Assembly: GCA_017792465.1 (NCBI GenBank)
Contig: CP051234.1
Coordinates: forward strand, 3,194,501-3,258,500
Origin: Filomicrobium sp.
Lineage (GTDB): Bacteria > Pseudomonadota > Alphaproteobacteria > Rhizobiales > Hyphomicrobiaceae
Length of the DNA: 64,000 bases
Direction: 5' to 3'
Numbering within the stretch: position 1 is the stretch's first letter; every line of letters begins with the position of its first letter. Made by a program: the position numbers and the translations under genes. Positions 1 to 9,084 of this stretch are shown here, one piece after another. Below the pieces are notes generated by a model. It ran no database searches, was not told the DNA's origin, and saw only the letters and a list, made by a program, of their open reading frames with translations.

Positions 1-169
1 TCATCGCCATTGCCGACCTTTGGGTTTTAGGTTTGCAGGTGCTTCGGATCGTTAGTGCCCGTTGCCGCCCCTTCCCGCCGTCGCGAATATTGATCATTGC
101 CAATGCGGAGCTTGTTCTTGTTCCCTAGAAGGCCTGATTTGAAATCTCGACACGCGGACGGCATGCACC

Positions 170-1240
170 ATGACTTCAGGACCAACGATACCCCCATTCC
201 GGCTTCGGGAGGTGGCTGCGAGAACTCTCATGAGACTTGCGGCGATGACGGTCGTTTGCGCAGTTTCTCTGGCTCCGGCTTCGGCATTTGCTGCTGAAGG
301 CTATCAAGTTCGCCTCAGCGATGTTGAGGATCTAAAGGCCGTCTTTGCGACGGTCCGTAGTAAGGATCTGACGGAAGCGCGTGTGCGCACGCCGGGAACG
401 GTTGTGTCTCTCAAGGTTGATGAAGGCGTCGAGGTGAAAGCGGGAGAAGTCCTCGCAGTTGTCACCGATCCCAAGATCGCCTTGAAGATCAAGGCGCTCG
501 ATGCGCAGATCGTGGCGCTTGAATCGCGGATTGAGACGGCCAAGGCCGATTACGATCGGGCACTACAACTTCAACGCCGGGGCGTCACACCGCAATCGCG
601 TGTCGACCAGCTGAAGACCACGCTTGATGTCGCGACGAATGATCTGGTCGCCACCCGTGCCGAGCGCCAAGTATCAGAGACGCAAACAACAGAAGGTGAA
701 GTCTTGGCTCCGGCGGCGGGCCGTGTGCTCAAGGTTCCGCTGACAGTTGGCAGTGTCGTGATGGCGGGCGAAAGCGTGGCGTCGATTGCGGCGAATGAAT
801 TCCTGCTGCGCATCGAGCTTCCAGAGCGGCATGCGCGTTTCATCAAGGTTGGCGACAAGATCAAGGTCGGCGCCAGAGGATTGGGCTTGGATGCCAAGGC
901 GACGACGGAGGGCCGGATCCTCCAGGTCTATCCCGAACTGCAGTCTGGACGGGTAATTGCGGATGCGGAAGTTCCCGGTTTGAGCGATTACTTCGTTGGC
1001 GAACGCGCGCGGGTCTGGATTTCTGTTGGCAAGCGTCAGGCGATTGTTGTTCCTTCCGACTACATTTTCACCCGTTTCGGCCAGGATTTTGCGCGCGTTG
1101 TCGCGGTAGACGGTAAGCCGATCGACGTTGTGGTGCAGCTTGGCCAGGAGGTTTCGCTCGAAGGACATGGCAGGGCGCGCGAAGTCCTGGCAGGCCTCGT
1201 TGCAGGCGATGAAATTCTACCCGTGAAGAGCGCGCCATGA
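170..1240 (+). CDS. RND efflux periplasmic adaptor subunit (membrane fusion protein)
   Basis: This is the periplasmic adaptor of a tripartite RND pump, linking the inner-membrane permease encoded by the next gene to an outer-membrane channel. A signal peptide ends near the sequence ASAFAAEG. It is followed by a biotinyl-lipoyl-like half (VRTPGTVVSLKVDEGVEV), a coiled-coil hairpin (about residues 105-170) and beta-barrel domains, in the order usual for HlyD/AcrA-type proteins. Its 356 residues are typical. An ATG at 230 would start directly at the signal peptide and is a credible alternative; neither start has a clear Shine-Dalgarno sequence. The stop overlaps the permease start (ATGA at 1237-1240), so the two are translationally coupled. 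The substrate cannot be told from sequence, and no outer-membrane channel gene is adjacent. Confidence 0.9.
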   Translation: MTSGPTIPPFRLREVAARTLMRLAAMTVVCAVSLAPASAFAAEGYQVRLSDVEDLKAVFATVRSKDLTEARVRTPGTVVSLKVDEGVEVKAGEVLAVVTDPKIALKIKALDAQIVALESRIETAKADYDRALQLQRRGVTPQSRVDQLKTTLDVATNDLVATRAERQVSETQTTEGEVLAPAAGRVLKVPLTVGSVVMAGESVASIAANEFLLRIELPERHARFIKVGDKIKVGARGLGLDAKATTEGRILQVYPELQSGRVIADAEVPGLSDYFVGERARVWISVGKRQAIVVPSDYIFTRFGQDFARVVAVDGKPIDVVVQLGQEVSLEGHGRAREVLAGLVAGDEILPVKSAP

Positions 1241-4200
1241 GCGAACAAGACCCCCACACCACCGCCCGGCTTGGCATTTCGGGCTGGCTGACACGCGCGT
1301 TCATCCAGTCACCGCTGACGCCGCTCATGCTGATCGCCGCTATTGCGCTCGGCGTGCTGGCGCTGGTCGCCCTGCCGCGCGAAGAAGAGCCGCAGATTTC
1401 GGTTCCGCTTGTCGATATCCACGTGCAGGTCGACGGGCTCAAGGCGGAAGACGCGGTGCGGCTCGTGACCGAGCCGCTGGAAACGATCGTCAAGTCGATC
1501 AACGGTGTCGAGCACGTCTATTCCAATACGCTTGACGATCAGGTTCTCGTGACGGCTCGGTTTCTGGTCGGGACGTCTTCTGATGAAGCCATCCTGCGGG
1601 TGCATGAAAAGATCCGCGCGAATTTCGATCGCATTCCAATCGGCATCCCTGAGCCGTTGATCGTTGGGCGCGGCATCGATGACGTTGCAATCGTGACGTT
1701 GACGCTGGTGCCAAAGCCGGAAGCGGCTGACCGCTATCCAGACAATGCGCTTTATCATCTGGCCGACAATCTCCAGATCGAGCTCGCCAAGCTTGATGAC
1801 GTTGGACTGTCCTACGTTGTTGGTGGCCGGCCCGACCAAATCCGGGTCGAGCCTGATCCTGAGAAATTATCGCTTTATGGCGTGACGCTGGCTCAGCTCG
1901 TCGGCAAGATCCGTGAAGCAAACCGGTCGTTCCTTGCGGGCCGCGTTTTGGACAAGGGCCAAAGTATTCCGGTTTCCGCCGGTCAGACGCTTAATGGCGT
2001 TCCCGACATTGGACTTCTGCTGATTGGGACGCGCGATGGCCGTCCCGTTTATGTGCGCGACGTTGCAAATGTTGTCGTCGGGGCCAAGCCGGTCGAACAT
2101 CGGGCCTGGCATTTCCATCGCAATGACGACGGCAGCATGACGCGCGTTCCCGCGGTCACGATCGCTCTTGCCAAGCGGGCAGGCGCCAATGCCGTGACGA
2201 TTGCCGAAGAAATTCGTCATCGCGTCAGCGAATTGGCCCAAACCAAGCTGCCGCACGACGTCGAAGTGATTGTCACCCGCGACTACGGCGAGACGGCCAA
2301 CGAAAAGGCCAACGAGCTTCTCTTCCATCTGGGACTGGCGACGATTTCAATCGTGGCTCTGGTCGCGTTGGCGATTGGCTGGCGCGAGGGGCTGGTGGTC
2401 GCCATCGTCATTCCGGTGACGATCCTATTGACGCTCTTTGCTTCCTATATGATGGGCTACACCATCAACCGCGTCAGTCTCTTTGCGCTCATCTTTGCCA
2501 TCGGCATTCTCGTCGACGACGCCATCGTCATCATCGAGAACGTGGCGCGCCACTGGGCGATGGGCGATGGCCGGTCACGCATTCAGGCTGCGATTGATGC
2601 CGTGGCGGAAGTCGGGAACCCGACCATCGTAGCGACGCTGACGGTTGTTGCTGCGCTGTTGCCGATGCTTTTCGTATCCGGCCTGATGGGGCCTTATATG
2701 GCGCCGATCCCGGCGAATGCTTCGGCTGCGATGGTGCTGTCGTTCTTCATCGCGGTGACGGTTACGCCGTGGCTGATGCTGCATTTCGCCGGTCATAAGG
2801 CGGGTGGGCATGGGGAGCATGAGGCGAGTGATGGCGGCATACTGGGTCGCACTTACGCGCGGGTGGCGAAGCCTATTATCGCTTCGCGTGCGCGGGCATG
2901 GGTCTTCCTTGTCGTTGTTGGAATTTTGACGCTTGCGTCGCTCGTCTTGTTCTACACGCGCTCGGTGACGGTCAAGCTTCTGCCCTTCGACAACAAATCG
3001 GAATTGCAGGTGGTGGTCGATCTGCCGCGCGGGGCCGCACTCGAAGAGACCGACCGGGTTTTGCGGCTGGCGGCCGAACGTCTTTCCGGGCTTGAGGAAC
3101 TCGCCTCCATTCAGGCTTATGCGGGTACGGCCGCACCGTTCAACTTCAACGGTCTTGTGCGTCACTACTACCTGCGCGGCGAACCGCAGCAAGGGGATTT
3201 GCAGGTCAACCTGAAACCGAAAGGCGAGCGCAGCCGCACCAGTCATGAGATTGCGCTTGACGTTCGCGAGCGGCTGTCTGCCGTCCCACTTCCTGAAGGC
3301 TCGGTGGTGAAGGTGGTCGAAGTTCCGCCAGGGCCGCCGGTGATCTCGACGCTGCTGGCGGAGATCTATGCACCCGATGCGGAAGCGCGGCGGCGAATTG
3401 CGAGTGAAGTCCGCGGCATCTTCAAGGACGTTGATTTCATCGTCGATGACGATGACAGTTTTGGCCGCGCCGGACCGCGGCTGCGGATGGTTATCGACCA
3501 GGACAATTTGGAGTTCCATAACGTCGAGCAAAGCGACGTCTACGACACGATCAAATCGTTTTTCGGCGGTGTTGCGGTGGGCTATTCGCACCGCGGTGGC
3601 GGGCGGCATCCCGTTGAGATCGACGTGCAGGTTCCACGTTCGGGGTTGGAGATTTCCGAGAGAATGTTGTCGAGCCCGGTGCCGGCGAACGCCTTGCCTG
3701 GCGGACGCTCGATCGTTGAACTCGGGGACGTCGTGAGCCTGTCGCGGGAGACGGCGTCTTTCCCGATTTTCCGGCACAACGGGCGGCCGACCGAAATGGT
3801 GATGGGTGAACTGGCCGGTGCCTATGAAGCGCCGCTTTATGGCATGCTGGCGGTGGCGGAGCGCATCGACAAAAAGGATTGGGGGAGCGATGGCAAGCCT
3901 GAGATCCTGCTGCATGGTCAGCCGGGCGATGACAGTAAGCCCGCGCTGCTTTGGGACGGTGAATGGGAAGTGACGTGGGTGACGTTCCGCGACATGGGGG
4001 CGGCATTCGCGGTGGCGTTGCTGGCGATCTATATTCTTGTCGTCGCGCAGTTCGGGTCATTCACGATCCCCCTTGTTATTTTGACGCCGGTGCCGCTGAC
4101 GCTCATTGGCATTATGATCGGGCACTGGATATTCGGCGCGCCTTTCTCGGCGACTTCGATGATCGGCTTCATCGCGCTGGCGGGGATCATCGTGCGCAAC

Positions 4201-4515
4201 TCGATCCTGCTTGTCGATTTCATCACCGAGCGGCGCAGCGCGGACGTGCCGTTGCGGCAGGTCTTGATCGAAGCCGGTTCGATCCGCTTCAAGCCGATCG
4301 TTCTGACGGCGCTTGCGGCAATGATCGGCGCGGTCGTTATTCTGGCCGATCCGATTTTCCAGGGCTTGGCGATTTCGTTGCTGTTCGGCTTGGCGTCGTC
4401 GACGCTTCTGACGGTGCTTGTCATTCCGGCGATCTATGTCGCGCTGCGGGATGACGGGCGTTCGTTCGGCAACGGTGAAGAGGGTGTCGACGCCTCGACG
4501 GCGAATGGAGCATGA
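1237..4515 (+). CDS. RND efflux transporter permease subunit (AcrB/AcrD/AcrF superfamily)
   Basis: This is the proton-driven inner-membrane permease, 1092 residues, about the size of AcrB homologues. It has the expected first transmembrane helix, a large periplasmic loop, a block of helices that includes the motif GILVDDAIVIIEN with the paired aspartates of the proton relay in helix 4, then a second periplasmic loop and a second helix block (LAGIIVRNSILLVDFI). The twin-Asp motif favours the drug/hydrophobe type over CzcA-type metal pumps. It overlaps the adaptor gene by four bases. The substrate is unknown. Confidence 0.93.
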   Translation: MSEQDPHTTARLGISGWLTRAFIQSPLTPLMLIAAIALGVLALVALPREEEPQISVPLVDIHVQVDGLKAEDAVRLVTEPLETIVKSINGVEHVYSNTLDDQVLVTARFLVGTSSDEAILRVHEKIRANFDRIPIGIPEPLIVGRGIDDVAIVTLTLVPKPEAADRYPDNALYHLADNLQIELAKLDDVGLSYVVGGRPDQIRVEPDPEKLSLYGVTLAQLVGKIREANRSFLAGRVLDKGQSIPVSAGQTLNGVPDIGLLLIGTRDGRPVYVRDVANVVVGAKPVEHRAWHFHRNDDGSMTRVPAVTIALAKRAGANAVTIAEEIRHRVSELAQTKLPHDVEVIVTRDYGETANEKANELLFHLGLATISIVALVALAIGWREGLVVAIVIPVTILLTLFASYMMGYTINRVSLFALIFAIGILVDDAIVIIENVARHWAMGDGRSRIQAAIDAVAEVGNPTIVATLTVVAALLPMLFVSGLMGPYMAPIPANASAAMVLSFFIAVTVTPWLMLHFAGHKAGGHGEHEASDGGILGRTYARVAKPIIASRARAWVFLVVVGILTLASLVLFYTRSVTVKLLPFDNKSELQVVVDLPRGAALEETDRVLRLAAERLSGLEELASIQAYAGTAAPFNFNGLVRHYYLRGEPQQGDLQVNLKPKGERSRTSHEIALDVRERLSAVPLPEGSVVKVVEVPPGPPVISTLLAEIYAPDAEARRRIASEVRGIFKDVDFIVDDDDSFGRAGPRLRMVIDQDNLEFHNVEQSDVYDTIKSFFGGVAVGYSHRGGGRHPVEIDVQVPRSGLEISERMLSSPVPANALPGGRSIVELGDVVSLSRETASFPIFRHNGRPTEMVMGELAGAYEAPLYGMLAVAERIDKKDWGSDGKPEILLHGQPGDDSKPALLWDGEWEVTWVTFRDMGAAFAVALLAIYILVVAQFGSFTIPLVILTPVPLTLIGIMIGHWIFGAPFSATSMIGFIALAGIIVRNSILLVDFITERRSADVPLRQVLIEAGSIRFKPIVLTALAAMIGAVVILADPIFQGLAISLLFGLASSTLLTVLVIPAIYVALRDDGRSFGNGEEGVDASTANGA

Positions 4516-4590
4516 TTATTAAAGGCGTGATATAGCGTTGAGGCTGCCTCATCTTCATCGGGCAGCTTCAACGATGATTGATCCTGCCTG

Positions 4591-5196
4591 ATGCTTTCCG
4601 TTTCGAAATTACGCAGCCGACTTTTTGGGCCAATCGACCTGGAGGTCGAGGGGGGCGAATGCGTTGCTGTCGTTGGTGCTTCGGGGGCCGGCAAGTCACT
4701 TCTGTTGCGCGCAATCGTCGACTTGGACCCCAACGAGGGCGAGGTTGCCTGGAAGACCCGGTCTCGCAGCGAGATGCCGGCGCCAGAGTGGCGGCGTCTT
4801 GTCAGTTATGTGCCTGCGGAGACCGGCTGGTGGGCGGATCAGGTTGCAGCACATTTCAACTCTTCAGAAAAAGCGTTGGCACTCTTTGAAATGGTGGGGC
4901 TTCCGCGCGAGGCGATGGGCTGGGATGTTACCCGCCTCTCCACCGGGGAGCGGCATCGTTTAGGCTTGGTGCGCGCGCTTCTGCAGAAGCCTGAGGTGCT
5001 GTTGTTGGACGAGCCGACCGCTGCTCTCGATGAGGCGGCGACGCGTGACGTTGAAGAATTGGTCAAGCGTGAGCTTCAGTCCGGAACCGCGATCTTATTG
5101 GTGACCCACGATGTTCGTCAGGCCGAGCGGCTGGCTTCTCGAAGGTTGACGATTGCGGATGGCAAGATAGTCGACCAGACAGGAGCGGCCGCATGA
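4591..5196 (+). CDS. ABC transporter ATP-binding protein, FetA/YbbL type
   Basis: This is the ATPase of a two-gene ABC system with the membrane protein that follows. It shows Walker A GASGAGKS (residues 29-36), signature LSTGE (116-120), Walker B LLLDEP (137-142) and an H-loop LVTHD. At 201 residues it is a minimal nucleotide-binding domain. It overlaps the permease gene by ATGA at 5193-5196. FetA/FetB in E. coli has been linked to iron export and oxidative-stress tolerance; assigning that role here rests only on the pairing with a UPF0014 permease. Confidence 0.87.
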   Translation: MLSVSKLRSRLFGPIDLEVEGGECVAVVGASGAGKSLLLRAIVDLDPNEGEVAWKTRSRSEMPAPEWRRLVSYVPAETGWWADQVAAHFNSSEKALALFEMVGLPREAMGWDVTRLSTGERHRLGLVRALLQKPEVLLLDEPTAALDEAATRDVEELVKRELQSGTAILLVTHDVRQAERLASRRLTIADGKIVDQTGAAA

Positions 5197-5996
5197 ATAG
5201 CTACATTGCTCTCGATTACACCGATGTTCTACTGGCATCGGTTTTCCTGTTTTTGAACGGTGCGTTGTCCATCGTTTTGCGCCTCGGCCTGGAGCGGCAG
5301 TTAGCGATCGCGGCGGTGCGGATGGTCGTCCAACTGTTCATGGTTGGACTGCTGCTCAAATTCTTGTTCGAGGCGGCTTCGCCCTGGTTGACGCTTGGTG
5401 TCGCATTGGCGATGGCCGGCTTTGCCGGACGCGAAATCTGGGCGCGGCAGGAGCGGCGGCTTGCCGGTTTCTGGGGGTTCGGGATCGGTGCTGTGACGAT
5501 GCTGGTGGCAGGCGCCATCGTCACCGTCTACGGTCTCGTATTACAGATTCAACCTGACCCGTGGTGGTCGCCCCGCTTTGCGCTGCCGCTCTTTGGCATG
5601 GTGCTTGGCAATACGATGACCGGTGTCAGTCTCGGGCTCGATACGCTGCATACGACGATCAGCCGTGAGCGCCGGGCGATCGAGGCGCAGCTCCTGCTCG
5701 GTCGGACAATCCGCGAAGCGGTCGCGCCGGCGATGCGCGTTGCCTTGCGCAGCGGCTTTACGCCGATCGTCAACGCGATGGCCGCGATTGGTGTGGTGTC
5801 GCTGCCGGGGATGATGACCGGGCAGATTCTATCGGGCCTCGATCCTTCGGAAGCGGTGAAGTATCAGCTTTTGATCATGTTCTTGATCGGCGGTGCGACG
5901 GGGCTTGGCGTGCTGGGGGCCGTGTTTGCCAGCCTTTGGCGCCTCACGGATGAAAGGCACCGTTTACGGTTGGAGCGGCTCGTGACCGCTCCATAG
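5193..5996 (+). CDS. ABC transporter permease, FetB/YbbM (UPF0014) family
   Basis: This is a 267-residue integral membrane protein with about seven predicted hydrophobic segments. It carries the family's conserved stretch around GNTMTGVSLGLD and the downstream region LPGMMTGQILSG, both characteristic of UPF0014/FetB. It is translationally coupled to the ATPase by the ATGA overlap. Its stop lies three bases from the convergent stop of the acetyltransferase-like gene on the other strand. Likely role: the membrane half of a FetAB-type metal exporter (inference from family). Confidence 0.87.
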   Translation: MNSYIALDYTDVLLASVFLFLNGALSIVLRLGLERQLAIAAVRMVVQLFMVGLLLKFLFEAASPWLTLGVALAMAGFAGREIWARQERRLAGFWGFGIGAVTMLVAGAIVTVYGLVLQIQPDPWWSPRFALPLFGMVLGNTMTGVSLGLDTLHTTISRERRAIEAQLLLGRTIREAVAPAMRVALRSGFTPIVNAMAAIGVVSLPGMMTGQILSGLDPSEAVKYQLLIMFLIGGATGLGVLGAVFASLWRLTDERHRLRLERLVTAP

Positions 5997-5999
5997 CCC

Positions 6000-7181
6000 T
6001 TAACGATTGAGCAGTGCCATGACCGGTTTGCGCAACGCTTGCGGGGTCTGGTTCAGCCAATGTTTGACGACGGGGCGGACCTTGCGCTCGACCAGATCCA
6101 GCACCAGAAAGCCTTTAGCGGTCCATGGCCAAATGAGATCGACAACCGGCTCAGTCGTCTTGGTCCAGTTCAGCTTGTAGGACGACGCGGGAACCATCAG
6201 GTCCAGCGCATTGAGGCCCGAGCGGTGACAGAACTCGATGATATGGCGCAGATGAATTCGGCCGACGCTGAATTGCTCGAACCGGGCGTTGCGGCAGGAC
6301 ATGAAGGCGTAATAGCACCCGCCGCGGATGAAGCCCCACTGGAGGGCTGCGACTTCGCCGTCGACTTTGAGGACGAAGGCGATGAGCCCCAGGCTTTCGG
6401 AGTATTCTGAGAGGCCGGTGACGAACGATTTGAAGTGAGAATCGCGGAACGCTTCGGACGAGTATCCTTGGTCCGAGAGCCAGGCATGGCGGTCATCGAA
6501 ACACTGGGCCAGCAATTCAGCGGTTTGCGGTCCCTCAACCACCACGTGCTCGATGTCGCCCTGGCGCGCGAGCCGGTTTTGGTAATTGCGCAGATTCTTT
6601 CGCGTCTTTGAATTGAGCTTTTGCAGGAACTCTTCGAAGGGTTTGTCCGGATCGAGGTGGACCTGCGGGGCTTCTTCGCCATGGTCGATGACGTAGGCCT
6701 TTTGCGAAAGCCAGTCATAAAGCGGTTCGGTGACCTTGACCTTGCGCATAACCAGACCATCGACGGGGAATTGCTTGCGCAGCTCGCCGATCATCTGGTC
6801 GATAAGCGGGGCCGGGTTAACGTCCCAGGAGAACAACGCTTCGGAATATTGGTCGAATGGTGCACCCATGCTTGTAAGGATGTTGAGGCCGCCGTGTTTG
6901 CGGATGGCGAGCGGCCAGAGCGCGACAAGGCGATTGCCGGCAAAAGCCTCAACGACGACGAAGCGGCGGTCATTGGATCCGGCGAAATGATTGGCAACAT
7001 AGAAAGCCCAATCGACGCTGTTGAAGAGGCCCCGGTTGGGGCTCCTTTTTTCCAGCTCACGCCACGCAGCGCTGATGGCCCAAAAATTCTCAGGTCGGTC
7101 AATTGGAGTGATGACGACATGCAGCTGTTCGGAAGACGTTTCCGGCGGCGCATCTTTTTCTAAGGTGATTTCAGCCAGCAT
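6000..7181 (-). CDS. GNAT-fold acetyltransferase-like protein (BioF2-like/CelD type, Acetyltransf_6)
   Basis: This 393-residue cytosolic protein has no signal peptide. The stretch from about residue 170 (LNSKTRKNLRNYQNRLARQG) through GEVAALQWGFIRGGCYYAFMSCRN to the segment around LDLMVPASSYKLNWTKTTEP matches the double-GNAT proteins of the Acetyltransf_6 family. Members acylate sugars or peptides in polysaccharide and cell-envelope pathways, and some resemble FemX. It lies 42 bases downstream of the JmjC-like cupin gene in the same orientation, so the two are probably co-transcribed. The substrate is unknown. Confidence 0.78.
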   Translation of the reverse strand: MLAEITLEKDAPPETSSEQLHVVITPIDRPENFWAISAAWRELEKRSPNRGLFNSVDWAFYVANHFAGSNDRRFVVVEAFAGNRLVALWPLAIRKHGGLNILTSMGAPFDQYSEALFSWDVNPAPLIDQMIGELRKQFPVDGLVMRKVKVTEPLYDWLSQKAYVIDHGEEAPQVHLDPDKPFEEFLQKLNSKTRKNLRNYQNRLARQGDIEHVVVEGPQTAELLAQCFDDRHAWLSDQGYSSEAFRDSHFKSFVTGLSEYSESLGLIAFVLKVDGEVAALQWGFIRGGCYYAFMSCRNARFEQFSVGRIHLRHIIEFCHRSGLNALDLMVPASSYKLNWTKTTEPVVDLIWPWTAKGFLVLDLVERKVRPVVKHWLNQTPQALRKPVMALLNR

Positions 7182-7223
7182 GTTTGACCTATTTTGGGTT
7201 TGGGCGCAGTCGATGCGGGCCAG

Positions 7224-8162
7224 TTATTTGCCAAGTTCGAACGGCGGGATGTCGACGAAGCCAAGCGGCGCATTGGGATCGACGGCGAAGTCAATATTGA
7301 AGCGATGGCGGCGCAGCTTCTGGAGGCCTGCCATCTTGTGAGCGAGGGCCACGGCGAGCTTCGGGTATGCCGTGGCGGACTGAGTCGACTGCGACAGGGT
7401 CTTGGCGCCGGTCCATGAGCGCAGAAGCCCGTTTGCGTAATTGACGCCGTAGGCGTTGCGCAGCGGCGAAGTCCAATGTTCGGTGGTGACCGAGACGTTC
7501 AGGCAGTCGTGGTTGACGACGCGGTGCGGTGCGTTGTGCGGCCAGCTCAGCATGCGGCCGGGTTCCAGATCGACGATTTGCGCGTGATCATCAAACCAGG
7601 GTTCGAACTTCAGGCTGACTTCGTGGGCCTGGCCGAGAATGATCTTTTCGAGGTCGGCTGGTGGAAGGAACGGCGCCTTGTTGGGATAGAGGTAGACCTT
7701 CTTGGTGCCGCGAACCTGCCAAAGCGTCTGGCCGGGGACGTCGCTATGATAGCCGACGCGGACGTTCGGGCTCGAGATCAGGATCGTCATCTTCTGCTTG
7801 AAGGTTTTGGTTCCGGTGCGCTCTTCAAGCTCGCGATAGATCTCTTCCAGCAGCGCGCCATAAGCTGGGTTGTAGTCGGCGGCATCGCGCAGGTTCAACC
7901 AGATGTGGCCGTTGCGAATGGCCTGTAGAACCTGGTCGCCGCTGAGACCATCGATCATGCCTTCGCGGCGCGAGCGTGGATCATGGCTTTCGGGGTCCAT
8001 GGTCGAGACATGGTAGGACTGTCTGGGCGTCCGCTCGATCAGGTCTGCCAGAGCGTCGTCCTGAAATAAGCCACTGTCGGCGAGGCTGTGTCCCAAATTG
8101 ACCGTGTGCTCGCCGAAGAGGTCGTTATGGTACGGTTGCCAGTCTGTGAAGATCTTATGCAT
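7224..8162 (-). CDS. JmjC/cupin-like putative Fe(II)/2-oxoglutarate oxygenase
   Basis: This is a 312-residue protein with a JmjC-type double-stranded beta-helix signature: an HxD pair in VGYHSDVPGQTLWQV (H139, D141) and a distal histidine in WPHNAPHRV (H213). These are the three ligands expected for Fe(II) in cupin-fold 2-oxoglutarate oxygenases. The segment RGTKKVYLYP between them is typical of JmjC-like proteins that bind a peptide or protein substrate. I chose the ATG at 8162; a TTG at 8210 would add 16 residues. It is the first gene of a probable two-gene unit with the acetyltransferase-like gene. Which substrate it hydroxylates is not apparent. Confidence 0.72.
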   Translation of the reverse strand: MHKIFTDWQPYHNDLFGEHTVNLGHSLADSGLFQDDALADLIERTPRQSYHVSTMDPESHDPRSRREGMIDGLSGDQVLQAIRNGHIWLNLRDAADYNPAYGALLEEIYRELEERTGTKTFKQKMTILISSPNVRVGYHSDVPGQTLWQVRGTKKVYLYPNKAPFLPPADLEKIILGQAHEVSLKFEPWFDDHAQIVDLEPGRMLSWPHNAPHRVVNHDCLNVSVTTEHWTSPLRNAYGVNYANGLLRSWTGAKTLSQSTQSATAYPKLAVALAHKMAGLQKLRRHRFNIDFAVDPNAPLGFVDIPPFELGK

Positions 8163-8549
8163 TGGTGGTTGCCTTGCGACGTTGGACAGAATTTCAAACT
8201 GTTTGAGCAAGGCATATGCCAGTGACGTTTAGTGCTGGTTAAGCGGAATTTACGTTTTCGTGATCGCGGCGCGCGGGCTACTGGCGGGCGGCTTATGGGC
8301 GAGCAACACCGCAGAGGGCCGTTTCAATTGCAGGTCGTCGCTCAAAGACCGGCGCCGGGTCGCAATGCAGATCAGTGAGACAATACGATTTGAGCTGAAA
8401 ATTTTCGGGCGATGACCATTTCGATCTTTGCGGCGATCAGGTCTTTAGTTTCGGAACTTCAGGTCCAGTTATGTTGACAATTGTCATCGCTGCTCGGTGC
8501 TGCGCGGATCAATTATGCCTCTCCAACATCTCAAATATGGAGTTTGATC
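8163..8549. other. Intergenic divergent promoter region
   Basis: This gap of nearly 390 bases separates the minus-strand cupin gene from the plus-strand DsrE-like gene. I see no gene in it. It contains a perfect 12-base palindrome near its right end (listed separately). Confidence 0.5.
8475..8486. promoter_or_regulatory. Perfect 12-bp palindrome, candidate operator of the dsrE-like gene
   Basis: The sequence TGACAATTGTCA is its own reverse complement. It overlaps a TTGACA hexamer at 8474-8479 that could serve as a -35 element, about 65 bases upstream of the DsrE-like start. No convincing -10 box was found at the usual distance. The regulator is unknown. Confidence 0.35.
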
Positions 8550-8966
8550 ATGCGCCTTCTTTCCCTTGCGGGGCTCGTTCTTGCGGTTTTCGTAGCAGCT
8601 GTTCCGGCAGCGATTGCCGGCAACGATGACCCGCTGTTCCTCAACTTGACGACCGATGACAGCCATCGGGCGACGATGGCGCTTGGGTTCGTTGCCAAGC
8701 AACAGGAGCGCGAGCATCCCGTCTCGATTCTGGTCAACGACAAGGCCGTCAATATCGTTGCCAAAAGCAATTCGGAGGCGTTCGGCGAACATCAGAAGAC
8801 GATTGCGAAAATTGTGAAGGCGGGCGGAACGGTTCTGGTCTGCCAGATGTGCATGAAGCATTACGGCATCGAAGCCAGCGATCTCATTGATGGCGTCAAG
8901 CTCAGCGACCCCGATCTTGCCGGTGCTGAGTTGTTCAAGGACGATTCACGCACGCTGACTTGGTGA
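8550..8966 (+). CDS. Secreted DsrE/DsrF-like family protein
   Basis: This is a 138-residue exported protein. A clear signal peptide (residues 1-23, ending AAIAG) precedes a DsrE-fold domain. A CxxC pair lies in VCQMCMKHYGI (C98, C101), where DsrE-like proteins carry their sulfur-handling cysteines. I chose the ATG at 8550 because it begins the signal peptide; an upstream in-frame start at 8481 gives an implausible leader. Cytosolic DsrE relatives carry sulfur in persulfide relays, and a periplasmic version close to a flavocytochrome c sulfide dehydrogenase operon suggests a role with reduced sulfur compounds (inference). Confidence 0.8.
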   Translation: MRLLSLAGLVLAVFVAAVPAAIAGNDDPLFLNLTTDDSHRATMALGFVAKQQEREHPVSILVNDKAVNIVAKSNSEAFGEHQKTIAKIVKAGGTVLVCQMCMKHYGIEASDLIDGVKLSDPDLAGAELFKDDSRTLTW

Positions 8967-9084
8967 TGCGCGATTTGTGATTGCTGCCCAGCGGTCGGCT
9001 GTTTGTCTTGCTTTGATTGTAACTCGATCGGAGCAGGGGCAAGCGGGCTGTGATGCTGGGCAGGACTTTTGTTTTTGTGATCGC

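Noticed and set aside
1-169. Gene fragment at the left edge
   Set aside because: No frame on either strand stays open from the edge with coding character; a short minus-strand frame ends within about 50 bases.
2575-3915. 446-codon minus-strand open frame opposite the first RND permease
   Set aside because: It lies wholly inside a well-supported RND gene, has a His/Arg-rich product typical of antisense frames in GC-rich DNA, and shows no family motif.
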